NCBI GenBank assembly: GCA_964502175.1
Contig: CAZCVE010000007.1
Span: forward strand, 182,728 to 246,727
Origin: JAFLCL01 sp964502175
GTDB lineage: Bacteria; Myxococcota_A; Polyangia; Polyangiales; Sandaracinaceae
Direction of reading: 5' to 3'
DNA length: 64,000 bases
Shown: positions 40,930 to 49,746 of the stretch, piece after piece
Position numbering within the stretch: position 1 is the first letter of the stretch
Layout of the letters: every line of letters starts with the position of its first letter
Notes under the pieces: generated by a model
What the model was told of the DNA's origin: nothing
What the model saw: the letters and a program-made list of their open reading frames with translations, nothing else
Database searches by the model: none
Translations under genes and position numbers: made by a program

Positions 40930-41601
40930 ATGAGCTGCCCGTGGGATGGGCCCGCACCCGCGAACCTCGCCTTCTGCGAAGCGGACCTCTGCGGCTGGAT
41001 CACCCAGCCCGCGAACACGTGGTCGAACGTCGGCTTCTTCGTGGCGGGCGCGTGGGTGATCTGGCTCGCGAGGCGAGACGCGAAGCCGCTCGCCGGCTCC
41101 GTGGGCTGGCTCGCGATCGCGACGGGCCTCGGATCGGTCGCGTTCCACGCGACGTCGACGCTCGCGGGTCAGCTGATCGATCAGAGCGCGATGCTCCTCG
41201 AGTCGGGCGCGTTCGTGATCGTGAGCCTCGCGTCGCTCGTCGCGATCACACGGCCTCGCGCGCTCGCGCTGTTCCTCGTGCTCACCGTGCTCGGTGTGGC
41301 GGTGCTCGTCGCGATCCCGACCGCGGGCATCGCGCTCTTCGCGGCCGAGATGATCGTGTTCGCGGCGGTCGAGCTCGCGCTCTTGCGTCGTGGTCCGAGG
41401 ATCTCGTACCGGCCGCTGGCCGCGGTGATCGTGCTCTTCGCGATCAGCTACGGCGCGTGGTGGATCGATCGTCTCGGGATCGTGTGCGATCCCGACGATC
41501 ACGTGTTCGGTCTGCACGCGCTCTGGCACCTGCTCGGCGCGGCGTCGTTCCCGTGCTGGTACGCGCACTTCGCGCAGCGCACGCCGCTCGCGCCGAGCTG
41601 A
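40930..41601 (+). CDS. Ceramidase-like integral membrane hydrolase (CREST superfamily)
   Basis: A 223-residue protein with about seven membrane helices. Residues conserved in alkaline ceramidases and the CREST superfamily are visible: an acidic N-terminus with FCEADLCGWITQPANTWSNV (the family's Cys-Glu and Asn-Thr-x-Ser-Asn motifs), SVAFHATSTLAGQLIDQSAM with the Ser-x3-His and Asp, and the C-terminal HALWHLLGA (His-x3-His). Such enzymes are zinc amide hydrolases. Myxobacteria make sphingolipids and ceramides, so lipid amide hydrolysis is plausible. The ATG sits 13 nt after the HD gene. Confidence 0.82.
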   Translation: MSCPWDGPAPANLAFCEADLCGWITQPANTWSNVGFFVAGAWVIWLARRDAKPLAGSVGWLAIATGLGSVAFHATSTLAGQLIDQSAMLLESGAFVIVSLASLVAITRPRALALFLVLTVLGVAVLVAIPTAGIALFAAEMIVFAAVELALLRRGPRISYRPLAAVIVLFAISYGAWWIDRLGIVCDPDDHVFGLHALWHLLGAASFPCWYAHFAQRTPLAPS

Positions 41602-41622
41602 CGCACCCGACGACGTGTGGGC

Positions 41623-41628
41623 TATCCT
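41623..41628 (+). promoter_or_regulatory. -10-like hexamer TATCCT
   Basis: TATCCT ends 6 nt before ATG 41635 of the Uma2-family gene and supports that start over the in-frame ATG 18 nt upstream. Confidence 0.5.
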
Positions 41629-41634
41629 CGACGG

Positions 41635-42219
41635 ATGGGCGATCCGGCCATCGTCAAGAAGCCTGTGACCATCGCGGAGTTCCTGCCGATGATCGCCAAC
41701 GGCGAGCCGTACGAGCTCGTGCACGGCGAGGTCGTGCGCAAGGCGAACCCGCTACCCGAGCACGGCGGCGCTCAGGCCAAGGTGCTCGCGGGGCTCGACG
41801 CCTTCAACCGTCGCGTTGGCGGACCACGCGGGCCAGGCGGTTGGTGGCTGATGACGGAGGTCGACACGCTCTACGCGAAGACGAGCGAGGTCTTCCGTCA
41901 CGACGCGCAGGGCTACCGGCGCGACGTTCACCCCGAGCGACCCACGGGCTTCCCGTGTCCGCACGTCCCGCAGTGGGCGTGCGAGGTCGTCTCGCCAGGG
42001 AACTCGCGGGTCGACTGGATCCGAAAGCAGCGAACCCTCCACGCGCACGGCGTGGCGCACTACTGGCTCCTCGATCCCCGCGAGGAGACGCTCGTGGTGC
42101 TCCGCTACCACCCCGACGCGTACCTCGTCGTGGTCACTGCGCAGCGAGGTGAGACGGTGCGCGCCGAGCCGTTCGGCGACATCGAGATCGAGATGGACGA
42201 GCTCCTCGGCCTCACCTGA
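41635..42219 (+). CDS. Uma2-family (DUF820) PD-(D/E)xK nuclease-like protein
   Basis: A 194-residue protein with the Uma2 outline: TIAEFLPMIANGEPYELVHG with the conserved Glu of the ELVxGE motif, VFRHDAQGYRRDV, PQWACEVVSPGNSRVDWIRK, and LHAHGVAHYWLLDPREETLV. These are the PD-(D/E)xK-fold landmarks: Asp of RHDAQGYRRD, Glu of CEVVSPG and Lys of RKQRTLH. The family is abundant in cyanobacteria and myxobacteria, and its biological role is unknown. Its TGA abuts the stop of the convergent ExbB-like gene. Confidence 0.9.
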   Translation: MGDPAIVKKPVTIAEFLPMIANGEPYELVHGEVVRKANPLPEHGGAQAKVLAGLDAFNRRVGGPRGPGGWWLMTEVDTLYAKTSEVFRHDAQGYRRDVHPERPTGFPCPHVPQWACEVVSPGNSRVDWIRKQRTLHAHGVAHYWLLDPREETLVVLRYHPDAYLVVVTAQRGETVRAEPFGDIEIEMDELLGLT

Positions 42220-42912
42220 TCAGGCGGCGCGACGGAACGTCGAGTCGTCGCGGTAGCCGCGCGGCATGTCGCACGCGGCGCGGTCACCGTTCCACCGGAG
42301 GCGCGCGCGGTGCGTGACCAACAGGTTGGTGATGGCCTGCGCCGCGTAGCGCAGCTCGGCCTCGAGGTGTTGGGCGCGCAGCCGAAACAGCTCGGCCGTC
42401 GTCATGGCGCAGATCGCGACGAAGAGTCCCCCGGCCGTGCAATTCATCGACTCCGAGATCCCGCGCGCGAGAGCGTGGGCCCGCGACATCTCGTTCTGAT
42501 AGCCGAATGGCACGCAGAGTCCGGTGATGGTGCCGTAGAGGCCGAAGAGCGTCGCGATGGAGGCGATCATCGCGATCTGAGGAAGCCGTCGGTGGAAGTG
42601 CGGCACTTCGAGGACGACGCGCTCCGCGATCGCGGCTTCGATCCGACTTTCTCGCTGGAGACTCTCTCGCAGCGCGATGCGCGCGATGCGCGCGGCAGGA
42701 CCTCGTGCGCGCGAGGCCGTGCCGAGGGCCTCGCTCACGTCGCCGCGTCGCAGCGAGATCGCGAGCGCCGCGAGCAGCGCGTCCACGTTCGATCGCACGC
42801 CGTAGAGCGCGATCGCTCGCTCGCTCGACATCGCGAGCCACACGATCGAGCACGCGACGAGCGGGTACATGCCCCAGCCGCCCTCTTCGAAGTGATGCGC
42901 GAGGCTCGCCAT
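42220..42912 (-). CDS. Orphan MotA/TolQ/ExbB-type proton channel protein
   Basis: A 230-residue protein from ATG 42912 with three membrane helices at the family's positions: GMYPLVACSIVWLAMSSERA, PQIAMIASIATLFGLYGTIT and ISESMNCTAGGLFVAICAMT. The GLYGTITGL and TAGGLFVAI blocks are the conserved channel segments. TolQ/ExbB proteins normally act with ExbD/TolR and a TonB/TolA partner. Neither is adjacent here, so partners must be elsewhere. It is divergent from the large esterase-like lipoprotein gene. Confidence 0.88.
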   Translation of the reverse strand: MASLAHHFEEGGWGMYPLVACSIVWLAMSSERAIALYGVRSNVDALLAALAISLRRGDVSEALGTASRARGPAARIARIALRESLQRESRIEAAIAERVVLEVPHFHRRLPQIAMIASIATLFGLYGTITGLCVPFGYQNEMSRAHALARGISESMNCTAGGLFVAICAMTTAELFRLRAQHLEAELRYAAQAITNLLVTHRARLRWNGDRAACDMPRGYRDDSTFRRAA

Positions 42913-42987
42913 GCTCGAGCGTGGGACACCGCACAGAACCCTTGGTTCCGCGAGGCGAGGCGATATCCAGCGGCTCCGATCGGGGCG

Positions 42988-42993
42988 TATCCT
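42988..42993 (+). promoter_or_regulatory. -10-like hexamer TATCCT
   Basis: TATCCT ends 7 nt before ATG 43001 and supports that start over the in-frame ATG at 42911, which overlaps the divergent ExbB start codon. Confidence 0.5.
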
Positions 42994-43000
42994 CGCGGCC

Positions 43001-45910
43001 ATGACCTCACGCCGCACCTGGTCTTCCTTCGTTCCGTCGGCCGCGCGCGCGCTCGCGATCCCTGCGATCGGCCTCTCCGCCCTGGCCCTTGGATGCCCGA
43101 CCGAGACGCCGCCGCCTGACGCCGCGATGCCCGACGACGCGCCCGCGCAGCCCGACTCGCCGAGCGCAGGCTGCACGCTCGCGACGCTCATGGGCCTTCG
43201 CCTCAGCCCCGAGAGCGTGGGCACGGTGCCCGGTGGCGTGCGCGAGCTGACGGTCGGGCTGACGCGCGATCACTGCGCCGACGTCACGATCGAGCTCACG
43301 CCCGACATGACGGGCATCGCGACCCTGCCGACCACCGTGACGATCCCGTTCGGCACCTCCGAGGTGAAGGTCGAGGTCACGGGCGTGGCCGTCGGCTCGA
43401 CCACGCTCACCGCGACCATCGACGGAAGCGATCGCACGGCCGAGACCGAGATCGTGGTCACCGAAGCGACGATGCCGACGTGCGGCGGAACCGGCGCGGG
43501 CAGCGTGCAGCCGAACGGCATGCGCCTCTCCGCGACGGGCGAGCTCGCGCACGCGGGCATCCTCGTCCCCGCGGCTGCGGCCGGCGGCGACGAGCAGTAC
43601 CGAGTTGCTGCGTTCGACGCGGCGATCGGCTGCGCCGACCTCGAGCTGCCCGAGCGCTACCTGCCGCTCGGTCCCGCTGTGTCGTTCACGTCGCCGACCG
43701 TCTATCGCTTCTCGCGCGAGATCGAGATCTCGATCCCGATCGTGCTCTCGCACCTGCCTGATCGTGCACACCGCGGTCACGTGGAGGTGCTCTACACCGG
43801 CCCGGGCGTTGCCGAGCCGCGCATCGTCGCGATCACGAACCCGGTCTTCGAGGGCTCCGCGGGCGGCGGCACGCTGCGCTTCCTCGCGCCGCGCCTCGGC
43901 ACCTACCAAGCGGTCGTGCGCGACGACGTCCCGCGCGGACGCATGAGGCGCTTCAACTACCGCGGCATCCTCGGCTTCTCGATGGGCGGCTCCGGATCGG
44001 GCCGCATCGGCCTCGGCAACAACGAGCTCTTCGACTTCGTCGCGCCGCTCGGTGGACCGACCGACTGGCAGTACTTGCTCGAGTACATCCGCACCTACCA
44101 CCTCGGCGGCTTCTGCACGCAGGAGGAGCGCGCGGCCGACACGACGGGCCGCTGTGATGAGGTGACGCGCGAGCGTCCGCCGCCGCGCGGCGAGCTCTTC
44201 GAGCACACGCAGTCGTTCGAGAACTGGTGGTACGAGGACGAGTACGACGGCCAGGGCGGCACGTTCAACCGCGAGGACTACATCGCGATCTTCCGCGACC
44301 TCTCGGCGATGTTCTCGAACCCGAACACCGACACCGACGCGTTCGACGCCGAGCCCGCGCTCACGCCGTCGATCGCACCGCCAGGCACGCCCGAGTCGCT
44401 GCGCATGATGCCGGACAGCGCGCGCTGCGGTGACGACGCGGAGCAGGTCGTGATCGCGGGCCACTGTCCCGATGCAGACGTGGACGACCCGTGCACGGTC
44501 GACGCGGATCCGACGACCGGCTGGTTCGACGACGAGTACAACCGCGACGGTCGCTGGGACGTGATCAGCTTCTGCGACGGCGGTGAGATCGACGTCGGCA
44601 ACTGGAACCCCGAGGCGGGACAGTTCACGCCGATCGAGGTCGCGTACGCGGTGGACGTGAACCACAACGGAATCCGCGACGCGGGCGAGCCGGTGATCCG
44701 CAACGGCCGCGAGACCTACGACGACTTCGGCTGTGATCGCACGCCGAGCGCGATGGAGGTGGGCTACCAGGCGCTCACGAACCCGGACCCCGCGGGCGAC
44801 GACTACGACTTCCAGTACAACCCGAACGGCACCGAGGGGAACTACGACTACGACGCCGAGGGTGTGTGCGCGGCGGGCGTGAGCGAGCGCTTCGACGACT
44901 TCGGCATCGACGGCGTCGACGGCACCGCGCAGATCGTGGCGGGCGGCGGTGGCGGCTACGACGTCGGCGAGGGCGATGGCGCGTTCAACCGCACGCGCGG
45001 CGCCGAGCGCATGATCAGCTCGAGCCCGCGCGGCTCGGTGCGCGGCTACCGCGATCGTCACGGCGAGTGGCACGAGCCGCTCACCGATGGCGAGCTCGCG
45101 AACCTCGACGTGTTCGCCGACGGCGGCGTGCGCGACCTCTTCAACTGGGTCGTGCAGGGCAACCACACGATGGGCGCGTTCTCCGGTCGCGGCCTGCCGG
45201 TCCGCTACTACGACGGCTTCGGCGCGCTCCATCTCGATGGCCGCAGCGAGTTCGACTACACGAGCGTGCCGTGGGCCGAGATCGGCCACTACACGATGGT
45301 CCGCTACGGCAACATCGACGCCGCCGAGGCCGATCGCATCGCGGGCGACGGAGGCCACGTCGGCACGGCCGATCAGCTCGTCGATCGCATGACGAGCGCG
45401 GTGGCGATGATGAGCTCGCGCTGGCCCGGCGGTAACCGCGTGCGCTCCGTCGACACGGCGTGTCGCGAGCTCACGCCCACGTGCCGCCACGTGAACGTCA
45501 TCACCGAGGAGTTCACCTCGTCGCTCGGTCGCTCGGGCCCGTACTCGCTCGTGCTGCCGCCCGGCTACTTCGAGGAAGAGAACGAGGACACCTGCTACCC
45601 GATCGTCTACTTCCTCCACGGCTACGGCATGGATCCGGAAGGCCTCTCGGCGATCGGCTTCATCCTCTGGGGCTACATGAACTCGCAGCTCGTGCCGGCG
45701 TCGGACCGCATCCAGAAGATGATCTTCGTCTTCCCGGATGGTCGCTGCCGCGGCAGCGAGTGCCTCCGCGGCACGTTCTACACGGACGCGCCCGAGAGCA
45801 CGCCCGACGGGGCGCAGATGCAGACCTGGCTGCTCGATCTCGACCAGTACATCCGCGAAGAGCGCGGTGTGCGCGTCTGCTCGCCGCGCGACGTGATGGT
45901 CGTGGAGTGA
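43001..45910 (+). CDS. Large lipoprotein with Ig-like and truncated esterase-like domains
   Basis: A 969-residue predicted lipoprotein (lipobox LALGC, about residue 28), then an Asp/Pro linker. A big-domain/Ig-like region (about 45-150; ELTVGLTRDHCADVTIELTP) follows. Next is a large beta-rich region with calcium-loop-like segments (VDVNHNGIRDAGEPVIRNGR). At the C-terminus (about 845-969) is the first half of an esterase D-like alpha/beta hydrolase (GPYSLVLPPGYFEEENEDTC, then YPIVYFLHGYGMDPEGLSAI and KMIFVFPDGRC). The chain ends before any GxSxG nucleophile, so it cannot be an active esterase. The GH1 gene begins on its stop codon (4-nt overlap). Confidence 0.78.
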   Translation: MTSRRTWSSFVPSAARALAIPAIGLSALALGCPTETPPPDAAMPDDAPAQPDSPSAGCTLATLMGLRLSPESVGTVPGGVRELTVGLTRDHCADVTIELTPDMTGIATLPTTVTIPFGTSEVKVEVTGVAVGSTTLTATIDGSDRTAETEIVVTEATMPTCGGTGAGSVQPNGMRLSATGELAHAGILVPAAAAGGDEQYRVAAFDAAIGCADLELPERYLPLGPAVSFTSPTVYRFSREIEISIPIVLSHLPDRAHRGHVEVLYTGPGVAEPRIVAITNPVFEGSAGGGTLRFLAPRLGTYQAVVRDDVPRGRMRRFNYRGILGFSMGGSGSGRIGLGNNELFDFVAPLGGPTDWQYLLEYIRTYHLGGFCTQEERAADTTGRCDEVTRERPPPRGELFEHTQSFENWWYEDEYDGQGGTFNREDYIAIFRDLSAMFSNPNTDTDAFDAEPALTPSIAPPGTPESLRMMPDSARCGDDAEQVVIAGHCPDADVDDPCTVDADPTTGWFDDEYNRDGRWDVISFCDGGEIDVGNWNPEAGQFTPIEVAYAVDVNHNGIRDAGEPVIRNGRETYDDFGCDRTPSAMEVGYQALTNPDPAGDDYDFQYNPNGTEGNYDYDAEGVCAAGVSERFDDFGIDGVDGTAQIVAGGGGGYDVGEGDGAFNRTRGAERMISSSPRGSVRGYRDRHGEWHEPLTDGELANLDVFADGGVRDLFNWVVQGNHTMGAFSGRGLPVRYYDGFGALHLDGRSEFDYTSVPWAEIGHYTMVRYGNIDAAEADRIAGDGGHVGTADQLVDRMTSAVAMMSSRWPGGNRVRSVDTACRELTPTCRHVNVITEEFTSSLGRSGPYSLVLPPGYFEEENEDTCYPIVYFLHGYGMDPEGLSAIGFILWGYMNSQLVPASDRIQKMIFVFPDGRCRGSECLRGTFYTDAPESTPDGAQMQTWLLDLDQYIREERGVRVCSPRDVMVVE

Positions 45911-47217
45911 CGCGGAGCGCGTCCGTGGAGCGCCCCTTCTTGTGGGGCGCTGCGACGTCTCACCACCAGGTCGAGGACGACGAGCCGAGCGACTGGCAGG
46001 ACTGGACGCGCGACCCGTCGCGCACGATCGACGGCTCGCGCGCCGGTCGTGCGTGCGAGTGGTGGAGCGGACGCGCCGAAGAAGACCTGACGCTCGCGGC
46101 CCGGCTCGGTCACACGGCGCATCGGCTCGGCCTCTCGTGGGCGCGCCTCGAGCCCGAGCCGAACCGCTTCGACGAGGCCGCGTTCGATCGCTACGCGCGC
46201 CTCCTCGATCATGCGCACGACGAGGGCCTCGCGGTGATGGCGACGCTCTTCCACTTCACGATGCCTCGCTGGCTCGCGAACGAAGGCGCGTGTCTGTCGC
46301 CCCGCTTTCCCGAGCGATTCGCGCGCTTCTGTGATCGCGTGGCGCGTCGCCTGGGTGATCGCATCGACCTCGTCGCGACGATCAACGAGCCCTCGGTCCT
46401 CGCGTTCATGGCGTACGCCGGCAAGCGCTGGCCGCCCGGCCTCGGGCGCATCGACGCCTTCTTCCGCGCGCTCGCCGCCATCCTCCGTGCGCACGCGGCG
46501 GGCTACGCCGCGCTCGTCGACGCGCGCCCCGACACCAAGGTCGGCATCGTGCTCAACGCGCCTCGGTTCGATCCTGCGAGCGAGGGTCGTCGTGATCGAC
46601 TCGCGGCGAGCCTGCAGGATCGCTTCTTCAACGCGATCGTGCTCGACGCGCTCACGAAGAAGCCGGGCGGCGTCGCGTCGATCACGGGGCCGCTGCGCGT
46701 CTCCGCGCTGCCGAAGATCCCGGGCCTGCGGGGCAGCTTCCGCTGGCTCGGCCTCAACTACTACGGCCGCTACCGCGTGCGGTTCGATGCGCGCGCGGCG
46801 GGCACGCTCTTCGGCGTCCATGTGCAGGATCACAACGTGCGGCTCGAGCACGTGGACTGGGGCGAGATCCACCCGGACGGTCTTCGCGATCAGCTCCTGC
46901 GCTTCGCCCACGCGAGCCCAGGCACGCCGCTCTACGTGACGGAGAACGGCGTGATGGATCCGACCGACGCGCGGCGCGTGAGCTACCTCGAGCAGCACGT
47001 CGCGGCCGTCGGTGATGCGATCGAGCGCGGCGCGCCGGTGCGCGGCTACTTCCACTGGTCTCTCCTCGACAACTTCGAGTGGGCCGAAGGATGGAAGGCG
47101 CCGTTCGGTCTGATCGGCGTCGATCGCACGACGGGCGCGCGCACACCGCGGCCGAGCGCCGAGCGCTACCGCGAGCTCATCACCGCGGCGCGCGCACGCG
47201 AGGGAGTCGGGCGATGA
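45907..47217 (+). CDS. GH1-family beta-glycosidase
   Basis: A 436-residue glycoside hydrolase family 1 protein. The acid/base Glu161 is in TINEP, and the nucleophile Glu346 is in YVTENG. Other family landmarks are FLWGAATSHHQVE (N-terminal), GLSWARLEPE, and WSLLDNFEWAEGW. It retains configuration and cleaves beta-linked glucosides, galactosides or related sugars; the substrate is unknown. No signal peptide, so cytoplasmic. It starts with GTG overlapping the preceding stop and is coupled to the LON-domain gene behind it (ATGA overlap). Confidence 0.95.
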   Translation: MTRSASVERPFLWGAATSHHQVEDDEPSDWQDWTRDPSRTIDGSRAGRACEWWSGRAEEDLTLAARLGHTAHRLGLSWARLEPEPNRFDEAAFDRYARLLDHAHDEGLAVMATLFHFTMPRWLANEGACLSPRFPERFARFCDRVARRLGDRIDLVATINEPSVLAFMAYAGKRWPPGLGRIDAFFRALAAILRAHAAGYAALVDARPDTKVGIVLNAPRFDPASEGRRDRLAASLQDRFFNAIVLDALTKKPGGVASITGPLRVSALPKIPGLRGSFRWLGLNYYGRYRVRFDARAAGTLFGVHVQDHNVRLEHVDWGEIHPDGLRDQLLRFAHASPGTPLYVTENGVMDPTDARRVSYLEQHVAAVGDAIERGAPVRGYFHWSLLDNFEWAEGWKAPFGLIGVDRTTGARTPRPSAERYRELITAARAREGVGR

Positions 47218-47885
47218 GCGACGAGGGCGACGCGCCGGCCGTGCTCCCGATCTTTCCGCTGCCGGGTCTCGTCGCGCTGCCGGGCACCGAGGTGGGCTTC
47301 CACTTCTTCGAGCCGCGCTACCGCACGATGGCGCGCGACCTCCTGGGTGATCCCGAAGACGCGACGACGCGCGTGCGAGAGCTCGTGCTCGCGGAGATCG
47401 TCGACGGTGAAGACCCGCGCGAGGACGATTGCGCCCTGCACGAGGTCGCGAGCGTCGCGCGCGTCGTCACGGCCGAGGTGCAAGCCAACGGGACGATCGA
47501 CGTGCTCTTCTCCGTGCGCTCGCGCGTGCGTCTGCGCGAGGTCGAACGCGGCACGCTCGCCTACCGACGGGCGCGCGTGGAGATCCTCGAAGACCTCGTG
47601 CGCGACGGCGCCGCGCTCGAGGCGACGGGCGTGTCGCTCCGCGCGTGTGCCCGCGAGCTCGTGGAGATCGAGCGCGAGCTCGGCGGTGGCGAAGGCGTGC
47701 GCCTCGACGGTCACCCGGGTGTGCTCGCGGATCGCCTCGCCGATCGCTACTTCCGTCGCGTGCCGGACCTGCGTCGTCGTGTCCTCGAGACGCTCGACGT
47801 GCTCGCGCGCGGAGAGCTCGTGCTCGAGCACGTCGCGAAGATCCTCAACGCGATCCGCAGCGCCCAAGGCGGACAGCTCAACTGA
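47214..47885 (+). CDS. LON substrate-binding-domain protein
   Basis: A 223-residue protein with the Lon N-terminal (PUA-like) domain: LPIFPLPGLVALPGTEVGFH followed by FFEPRYRTMARDLLGDPE is the family hallmark. It lacks the Lon ATPase and protease domains, so it is a stand-alone LON-domain protein whose function is unknown. It is the last gene of the esterase-like, GH1, LON operon, overlapping the GH1 stop by 4 nt. Confidence 0.88.
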   Translation: MSDEGDAPAVLPIFPLPGLVALPGTEVGFHFFEPRYRTMARDLLGDPEDATTRVRELVLAEIVDGEDPREDDCALHEVASVARVVTAEVQANGTIDVLFSVRSRVRLREVERGTLAYRRARVEILEDLVRDGAALEATGVSLRACARELVEIERELGGGEGVRLDGHPGVLADRLADRYFRRVPDLRRRVLETLDVLARGELVLEHVAKILNAIRSAQGGQLN

Positions 47886-47906
47886 GCTTCGCGCGCCGAA
47901 CGAAGA

Positions 47907-49700
47907 TCACGGCTCGACGAGGGTGATCTCTCGATCGACTGCGACGTCGTCGCGGCGCGAGGTTGCACCCGACGGCCACACGACCTCGACGTCCACCTGC
48001 GTCACGTCTGCGGGCAGACCCACGTGCACGCGCGGATCGAAGTTGCCCATGAAGCCTTCGCCGATCGGGTGGGCGCGCACGAGGCGGCCGCCGTCCCACG
48101 TGATCGTCAGGTGCGCGCCCGCGCTCTGGCCGTCGAGCACCACGCGCACGAAGTGGCCCTCGCTCTCGCGCACGTTGTGGAGCACGCGGGGCTCGCCGCG
48201 CGAGGGCGCCATCACCACGTCGAGGCGTCCGTCGTCGTCGAGGTCGACGAGCGTCAGGCCGCGCAGGCTCGATCGCACCGCGAGCGCGTCTCCTTCGGGA
48301 TAGACGCGGCGCGCGAGCGTGCCGTCCCCTTCGTTCTCGTAGAGGTTCGGCGGCTGGAGCTCCTCGGCGGTGCGTCGCAGATCCTCTTGCGAGTAGAGGT
48401 GTCCGGTCGCCTCGATCAGATCGAGGTCGCCATCGAGATCGAGATCGCCGAGGCCCACGCCCCAGCGGAACGAGCCGACGCCGAGCGAGAGACCGATCGT
48501 GCGACCTCGATCTTCACAGAAGTCGCCGTGGCTCTCGGACGACGTGCAGAAGTGCGCGGCCGTCGTGTCGCCTGGCCAGCTCGAGGTGATGAAGTCGAGC
48601 TCGCCGTCGCCGTCCACGTCGCCTTGTGACCAGCCCATCGTGTCGACGCCGTAGCCGCGCGCGTTCGTCGCGAGGCCGAGCTCGATGCCCACGTCGGCGT
48701 AGGCGCCGCGCGACTCGTCCCAGCGGAGCACGCGATCGCGGTAGCGCGCGCCGAGATCGTTGCCGACCCAGAGATCCACCGGACCGCGCCCGGTCATGCG
48801 CACGATCGCGGGCACGAAGGTCATCTCGTCGCGCAAGAGATCGGGCGCCATCGTCGCGGTCGCGTCTCGGTAGCTGCCGTCGTCTTCGCGGAGGAGGAGA
48901 AAGTCGCCGATCCCATCGAACGCGTAGAGCGAGCTGCGACACGGGATCGCGCCGCAGCGCTCGCCCGGCTCGAGGTGCGAGGTGTCGAAGCGCATGAAGC
49001 CGGCGACGTAGAGGTCGACGTCACCGTCGTGATCGACGTCGCCCGCGGCGGCACCGACGTAGACGTCGATGGGATCGAGCGAGAGCCCGAGGCTCGCGGT
49101 CACCTCCGTGAATTGCCCGCCTTCGTTGTCGAAGCGCTGCACCGTACCCGGCCCCATCAGCGCGAGATCCTCGTCACCGTCGGCGTCGGCGTCGAACGCG
49201 AGGCACGCGAGCACGTCGCCCCCGACGAGGCCGCGCGCCTCCGTCTCGTCGGTGTACGTCACCGCGGAGCCCGGACCGCTCGTCCATCGTCCGACGTAGA
49301 GGCGTGTGTGCGACGTGCTCGTGCGACGCATCGCGAAGACGAGGTCGAGAGGCGCGACGCCGTCGGCGTCGATCGGGCAGACGCCACCGCCCATGCGATC
49401 GCTCAGCGTCTCGTAGTCCTCGACGGAGTCGCGTACGAAGTCGATGCCCCACGCGCGCGTGACGTCGACGAACCAGGGCTCGGGTGCGGCGTAGGCGTCA
49501 GCGGTTCCGTCGACGCCGGCATCGAGCTGCGCGTCGTCGACGGCAGCGAGAGGCGCGTCGATCTCCACGAGGTCGATCGGCGCGTCGGGCCCCGCGTCAC
49601 CGCTGCGCGCCGCGGAGCTGCCACAGCCCGCGAGCGCCACTCCCGAGAGGGCGGACGCCAGCCGCCGTTGCTTCGGCGGGAACGCGAGCGAGGGACGCAC
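47907..49700 (-). CDS. ASPIC/UnbV-type FG-GAP lipoprotein
   Basis: A 597-residue predicted lipoprotein from GTG 49700 (SALSGVALAGC). An Asp/Ala-rich linker follows, then an FG-GAP/VCBS propeller with loops AFDADADGDEDLALMGPG, GDVDHDGDVDLYVAGF, GDVDGDGELDFITSSWPG, GDLDLDGDLDLIEATGH and VDLDDDGRLDVVMAP. The C-terminus has the ASPIC/UnbV domain (about 500-595; VRVVLDGQSAGAHLTITWDG, then VEVVWPSGATSRRDDV). ASPIC/UnbV proteins are extracellular, calcium-dependent and of unknown function. TACGCT lies 7 nt before GTG 49700, which decides the start over an in-frame upstream ATG. Confidence 0.9.
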   Translation of the reverse strand: MRPSLAFPPKQRRLASALSGVALAGCGSSAARSGDAGPDAPIDLVEIDAPLAAVDDAQLDAGVDGTADAYAAPEPWFVDVTRAWGIDFVRDSVEDYETLSDRMGGGVCPIDADGVAPLDLVFAMRRTSTSHTRLYVGRWTSGPGSAVTYTDETEARGLVGGDVLACLAFDADADGDEDLALMGPGTVQRFDNEGGQFTEVTASLGLSLDPIDVYVGAAAGDVDHDGDVDLYVAGFMRFDTSHLEPGERCGAIPCRSSLYAFDGIGDFLLLREDDGSYRDATATMAPDLLRDEMTFVPAIVRMTGRGPVDLWVGNDLGARYRDRVLRWDESRGAYADVGIELGLATNARGYGVDTMGWSQGDVDGDGELDFITSSWPGDTTAAHFCTSSESHGDFCEDRGRTIGLSLGVGSFRWGVGLGDLDLDGDLDLIEATGHLYSQEDLRRTAEELQPPNLYENEGDGTLARRVYPEGDALAVRSSLRGLTLVDLDDDGRLDVVMAPSRGEPRVLHNVRESEGHFVRVVLDGQSAGAHLTITWDGGRLVRAHPIGEGFMGNFDPRVHVGLPADVTQVDVEVVWPSGATSRRDDVAVDREITLVEP

Positions 49701-49707
49701 GCGATCG

Positions 49708-49713
49708 AGCGTA
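49708..49713 (-). promoter_or_regulatory. -10-like hexamer TACGCT
   Basis: TACGCT on the minus strand ends 7 nt before GTG 49700. It lies between the divergent ASPIC/UnbV and Cys-rich lipoprotein genes. Confidence 0.5.
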
Positions 49714-49746
49714 GCGTCCGACGTCTCCTTCGCCCAGGCTGAGTGC

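Noticed and set aside
37836..41018. A minus-strand open frame of about 1060 codons
   Set aside because: It is opposite the FG-GAP, HD and ceramidase genes, is Arg/Val/His-rich with no domain, and is an effect of high G+C on the antisense strand.
43007..45619. A minus-strand open frame of about 870 codons
   Set aside because: Antisense to the esterase-like lipoprotein, with a repetitive Arg/Val/Ala composition and no motif.
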